Source: a bacterium (GTDB lineage Bacteria > Gemmatimonadota > Glassbacteria > GWA2-58-10). From it: a stretch of DNA of 25,498 bases. The stretch lies in NCBI GenBank assembly GCA_021372515.1, contig JAJFUG010000192.1, forward strand, positions 1-25,498. The letters are read 5' to 3'. The notes beneath the pieces are model-generated. The model did not search any database. It was given only the letters and a program-made list of their open reading frames with translations, and had not been told where the DNA came from. A program made the translations under genes and the position numbers. This document shows, piece after piece, positions 22,257 to 25,498 of the stretch (position 1 is the first letter of the stretch; every line of letters starts with the position of its first letter).

Positions 22257-22310
22257 CTAATTCATTCCTAACACACTGCTAACATAACGCTAATAATATG
22301 CAGCTATATT
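22257..22310 (+). promoter_or_regulatory. Pho-box array and pstS promoter
   Basis: Four hexamers CTAATT, CTAACA, CTAACA and CTAATA start at 22257, 22268, 22279 and 22290, an exact 11-bp period. A -10-like TATATT lies at 22305-22310, so the array covers the -35 position. PhoB/PhoP dimers are known to bind direct repeats of 11-bp period that replace the -35 box. The pstS start is about 66 bases downstream. Confidence 0.75.
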
Positions 22311-22375
22311 TCTCATCTGAAACCTCGGATACGGACAGTATTCTTTCGGCAACTTCATTTTTGAAAGGCGGAGCA

Positions 22376-23251
22376 ATGGATAAAGTGCGCGGTCTTATCC
22401 TTGCGGCGGTGACTGCATCCCTGGTAATCCTGGTGGCCGTTTCCGGCTGTTCCCGTCCCGAGAAAGGTCAGGGCGGCGGCCAGACTATCATGATCAAAGG
22501 CTCGGACACGATGGTGCATCTGGTGAGCACCTGGGCCGAGGATTTCATGAAACAGTCCCAGACCATCCAGGTCTCGGTCACCGGCGGAGGATCGGGAACC
22601 GGCATCGCCGCCCTGATCAACGGCACGGCCGATATCTGCGCCGCCTCGCGCGAGATGAAGCCCGAGGAGATCGACCAGGCGCACCAGCGCTCGGTCAACC
22701 CCAAAGAGATCGTAGTGGCGCGTGACGGGATCGCGGTGGTGGTCAACCCCGCCAACCCGGTCACCACGCTGACCCTGGAGCAACTGGACAAAATCTACAC
22801 CGGCCAGTACGACAACTGGAAGCAGGTGGGCGGCCAGGACGCTCCCATCGTGGTCCTGTCGCGTGAATCCAGCTCCGGCACCTACGTGTTCTTCCAGGAG
22901 CACGTGCTCAAGAAAAAAGACTACACCCCGAACGCGCGCCTGATGCCGGCCACCTCGGCCATCATCCAGTCGGTCGCCGCGGATGCACAGTCCATCGGCT
23001 ACGTGGGCCTGGGCTATGCTGTGGATGCCGGTGACAAGGTGCACATGATATCGGTCAAGGCGGATGACTCCGCCCCGGCGGTGATTCCCTCGGAATCCAC
23101 GGTCAAGTCGGGCGAGTATTCGATCTCCCGGCCGCTCTACCTCTACACCAACGGCGAGCCGCAGGGCCACATCAAGCAGTTCATCGACTACTGCCTGGGC
23201 GCCGAGGGCCAGAAAATAGTGCGTGAGACCGGTTACATCTCGATCGAGTAG
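22376..23251 (+). CDS. pstS: Phosphate ABC transporter substrate-binding lipoprotein PstS
   Basis: A 291-residue periplasmic phosphate-binding protein that delivers phosphate to PstCA. The N-terminus is a lipoprotein signal ending in AVSGC, so it is lipid-anchored. KGSDTMVHLVSTWAEDF, VTGGGSGTGIAALINGTADI and SRESSSGTYVFF are the PstS/SphX-type phosphate-binding loops. The frame opens at 22298, but the ATG at 22376 has GGCGGAG just upstream and starts the signal peptide, so it is the start; the earlier part is leader. It is the first gene of pstSCAB, 56 bases before pstC, with a hairpin in between. Expression is probably induced on phosphate starvation through the Pho-box-like repeats upstream. 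Confidence 0.95.
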   Translation: MDKVRGLILAAVTASLVILVAVSGCSRPEKGQGGGQTIMIKGSDTMVHLVSTWAEDFMKQSQTIQVSVTGGGSGTGIAALINGTADICAASREMKPEEIDQAHQRSVNPKEIVVARDGIAVVVNPANPVTTLTLEQLDKIYTGQYDNWKQVGGQDAPIVVLSRESSSGTYVFFQEHVLKKKDYTPNARLMPATSAIIQSVAADAQSIGYVGLGYAVDAGDKVHMISVKADDSAPAVIPSESTVKSGEYSISRPLYLYTNGEPQGHIKQFIDYCLGAEGQKIVRETGYISIE

Positions 23252-23258
23252 GCGCGGA

Positions 23259-23274
23259 CCGGGAGCTTTCCCGG
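23259..23274 (+). promoter_or_regulatory. Hairpin between pstS and pstC
   Basis: A perfect 6-bp stem CCGGGA / TCCCGG with loop GCTT begins 8 bases after the pstS stop. There is no T tract, so it is more likely an mRNA stabiliser or partial attenuator that raises pstS levels over the permease genes than a full terminator. Confidence 0.45.
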
Positions 23275-23307
23275 CCTTGAGTCAGGCGATGCTAACTTAA
23301 GAGTGGA

Positions 23308-24192
23308 ATGAGTCGGATGTCAGCCAAGCTCCTCAAAGACAAAGCCGTGCGCCTGATTCTCACCGCGGCCGGATCGACCAGCATCTTCATCGTGCTGTTC
23401 ATCTTCCTCTTCCTGGGCAAGGAGACTTTCCAGTTCGCCCTGCATCCGGGCCTGGGACGCCTGCTGGCCGAGCGCTGGACCCCGGTTTCGTTCCAGGCCC
23501 AGGTGTTCGGCATCCTGCCGCTGATTACCGGCTCGCTGCTGGTGACCGTGCTGGCCACGCTGTTCGCCCTGCCGTTCGGGGTCCTGGGCGCGATCTACAT
23601 CTCTGAGGTGGCGCGCCAGACCGAGAAGGAAATCCTAAAGCCTTTCATCGAGCTGCTGGCCGGCATCCCCTCGGTGGTGCTGGGCTTTTTCGGCCTGGTG
23701 GTGCTGGCGCCGCTGGTCAAGGAGACGTTCCATCTGGAGACCGGCCTGACCGCCCTGACCGGCGCGATGCTGCTGGCCCTGATGGCTGTGCCCACCATCA
23801 TTTCGATCTCCGAGGACGCCCTGCGCAGCGTGCCGGTCTCCTACAAGGAGGTCTCGCTGGCCATGGGCGCGAGCCGTCTGCAGACCATCTGCCGGATCAC
23901 GGTGCCGGCGGCCCTGCCGGGAATCATCTCGGCGGTGATGCTGGGTATGGGACGGGTGATCGGCGAGACCATGGCGGTGATGATGGTCACGGGCAATTCG
24001 CCGATAATCACGGCCAACCCGATGCAGTCGGTGCGCACCATGACCGCCACCATCGCCGCCGAGATGGGCGAGGTGCCGTTCGGCAGCGACCATTACCGCG
24101 CCCTGTTCTGTGTGGGCTTTGTCCTGCTCTTGGCCACTTTTATCCTGAACGTGGTCGCCCAGAGGGTGCTTAAAAAATACCGTCTTTCCTGA
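23308..24192 (+). CDS. pstC: Phosphate ABC transporter permease PstC
   Basis: A 294-residue inner-membrane permease with six predicted helices, one half of the phosphate channel. The segments [18 protein letters not shown] and [20 protein letters not shown] (the EAA-type loop that contacts the PstB ATPase) and [19 protein letters not shown] are diagnostic of PstC. ATG 23308 follows GAGTGGA; a second ATG three codons on is possible. It lies 56 bases after pstS and 39 bases before pstA, in the usual order. Confidence 0.94.
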   Translation: MSRMSAKLLKDKAVRLILTAAGSTSIFIVLFIFLFLGKETFQFALHPGLGRLLAERWTPVSFQAQVFGILPLITGSLLVTVLATLFALPFGVLGAIYISEVARQTEKEILKPFIELLAGIPSVVLGFFGLVVLAPLVKETFHLETGLTALTGAMLLALMAVPTIISISEDALRSVPVSYKEVSLAMGASRLQTICRITVPAALPGIISAVMLGMGRVIGETMAVMMVTGNSPIITANPMQSVRTMTATIAAEMGEVPFGSDHYRALFCVGFVLLLATFILNVVAQRVLKKYRLS

Positions 24193-24231
24193 CTCGGGCC
24201 TTGAACCGTAATTTCTCCGGGACGAACCACG

Positions 24232-25083
24232 ATGCGCTCACGCAACCTGGACAGCCTGGCTTTCCTGATCCTGAGACTGGTCACCTACTCGATGGTGGTC
24301 GTTATCGGCTACATCGTGTTCGACATAGTCTGGAAAGGCGTGCCGGTGCTGAGCTGGGAGTTCCTGGCCGGCTTTCCCAGCAAGAGCGGCTCGGAGGGCG
24401 GCATTTTCCCGGCCATTGTCGGGACATTCTACCTGGTGCTGGGTACGATCCTTGTGGCCCTGCCCCTGGGCATGGGCGCGGCGATCTACCTTTCCGAATA
24501 TGCCCGCCACGGGCGCTTCACCGAGGCGATCCGCCTGGCGATCATCACCCTGGCCGGCGTGCCCTCCATCGTGTTCGGCCTGTTCGGCCTGGGCCTGTTC
24601 GTGATCTTCCTCAATTTCGGCTCCTCGATCCTGGCCGGCAGCCTGACCCTGGCCTGCATGGTCCTGCCCACGATCATCGTCTCCAGCGAGGAGGCCCTGC
24701 GCGCCGTGCCGCAATCGCTGCGCGCCGGCAGCATCGCCCTGGGCGCCACCAAGTGGGAGACGATCTACAAGAACGTTCTTCCCTACGCCATCCCAGGCAT
24801 GCTCACCGGCTCGATCCTCGGCATCGGCCGGGCGGCAGGCGAGACCGCGCCCATCCTTCTGACCGTGGCGGCCTTTTTCCTGCCCAGCCTGCCGCACAGC
24901 GTGTTCGACCAGGTCATGGCCCTGCCGTACCACCTGTACGTCCTTGCCACTCAGCACCCCGACACGCAGAAAGTGCTGCCCATGCAGTACGGCACGGCCC
25001 TGGTTCTGTTGATCCTGGTGCTTGGAATGAGTCTTTTCGCGATCCTACTCAGAAGTCACTTCAGGAAAAAATACAAATGGTAG
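24232..25083 (+). CDS. pstA: Phosphate ABC transporter permease PstA
   Basis: A 283-residue inner-membrane permease, the second half of the phosphate channel. It shows the [20 protein letters not shown] region, [18 protein letters not shown], the EAA loop [20 protein letters not shown] and [20 protein letters not shown], all typical of PstA. The ribosome site is modest (CGGGACG about 8 bases upstream). The last codons overlap the pstB start by 7 bases, indicating translational coupling. Confidence 0.94.
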   Translation: MRSRNLDSLAFLILRLVTYSMVVVIGYIVFDIVWKGVPVLSWEFLAGFPSKSGSEGGIFPAIVGTFYLVLGTILVALPLGMGAAIYLSEYARHGRFTEAIRLAIITLAGVPSIVFGLFGLGLFVIFLNFGSSILAGSLTLACMVLPTIIVSSEEALRAVPQSLRAGSIALGATKWETIYKNVLPYAIPGMLTGSILGIGRAAGETAPILLTVAAFFLPSLPHSVFDQVMALPYHLYVLATQHPDTQKVLPMQYGTALVLLILVLGMSLFAILLRSHFRKKYKW

Positions 25084-25498
25084 AAGACAAAGAGCTGGAG
25101 CCGAAAATCCGGGTGCGGAAGATGAATTTCTACTACGGCGAGGTCAGGGTCCTGCACGAGGTGAGCCTGGAGGCCCCCGCGCGCCGGGTGACCGCTTTGA
25201 TCGGCCCCTCTGGCTGCGGCAAATCGACTTTCCTGCGCACGATCAACCGGATGAACGACACGATCGACGGGACACGGCTGGAAGGCCAGGTAATGATCGA
25301 CGGCCAGGACATCTACTCCAACGGCACGGATGTGGTCGAGCTGCGCAAGCGGGTGGGCATGGTGTTCCAGAAATCCAACCCCTTCCCCAAGAGCATCTTC
25401 GAGAACGTGGCCTACGGCCCCCGGATCCACGGGGTGCACGGACGCGCCAAGCTGGAGGAGATCGTCGAGCGCAGCCTCTACCGCGCCGGCCTGTGGGA
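25077..25498 (+). CDS. pstB: Phosphate ABC transporter ATP-binding protein PstB, 3'-truncated
   Basis: The first 140 residues of the ATPase that powers phosphate uptake; the gene runs off the window. ATG 25077 overlaps the end of pstA and is preceded by AGGAAAA about 10 bases upstream. After a short tail the protein reads [19 protein letters not shown], then Walker [10 protein letters not shown], the NRMNDTI segment specific to PstB, and the Q-loop region [20 protein letters not shown] with YGPRIHG. The signature motif and Walker B lie beyond the edge. Confidence 0.95.
   Translation, partial: MVEDKELEPKIRVRKMNFYYGEVRVLHEVSLEAPARRVTALIGPSGCGKSTFLRTINRMNDTIDGTRLEGQVMIDGQDIYSNGTDVVELRKRVGMVFQKSNPFPKSIFENVAYGPRIHGVHGRAKLEEIVERSLYRAGLW

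Noticed and set aside
1-25498. CRISPR arrays, tRNA/rRNA genes, insertion sequences or phage genes
   Set aside because: No regular spacer-repeat arrays, no recognisable tRNA or rRNA sequence, and no transposase or phage proteins were seen.

Overview
This is a GC-rich window from a Gram-negative-type bacterium. The evidence is lipoprotein and Sec signal peptides, strong Shine-Dalgarno sequences, a sigma-54 activator, and a Pho system with a lipoprotein PstS. The gene content (two Na+/solute symporters, a DUF2264 protein, a heparinase-like lyase, a GH94 phosphorylase, Gfo/Idh oxidoreductase) resembles environmental carbohydrate degraders of the FCB/Acidobacteria-type candidate phyla. The sequence alone does not fix the lineage.

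Left edge to about 2 kb (+ strand): a 5'-truncated sodium/solute symporter, then a leadered cold-shock gene ending in a textbook intrinsic terminator. From 20.1 kb back to 2.2 kb almost everything is on the - strand. In transcription order the genes are: a sigma-54 enhancer-binding regulator; two small proteins (one IPT/TIG-like, one unrecognised with dockerin-like features); a secreted alpha/beta hydrolase with a degenerate second domain; a heparinase II/III-like lipoprotein; and a secreted DUF2264 (GH154-type) protein. A gene-free 0.5 kb follows. Then comes a tight five-gene operon: zinc-less MDR dehydrogenase, Gfo/Idh oxidoreductase, GH94-type phosphorylase, creatininase-family amidohydrolase, Na+/solute symporter. 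I read this as a polysaccharide-to-sugar route: exported hydrolase and lyase enzymes release (probably uronate-containing) oligosaccharides, the symporter imports products, and cytoplasmic enzymes phosphorolyse and oxidise them. The substrate is not determined.

Right part (20.3 kb to end, + strand): a PhoR-type histidine kinase, then pstS-pstC-pstA-pstB (pstB cut by the window edge). No phoB is adjacent. Upstream of pstS there are hexamers CTAAYA/CTAATT repeated with exact 11-bp periodicity, four copies in front of a -10 box and two more just after phoR. This is the architecture of a Pho box with an uncommon sequence.

The most notable non-coding structures are the 11-bp Pho-box arrays; two operator-like dyads (TGTGA-N4-TCACA) exactly 20 bp apart just after the sigma-54 regulator gene; a dispersed double-hairpin intergenic element present three times; and a hairpin-rich 0.5 kb non-coding segment with two mutually exclusive stems.
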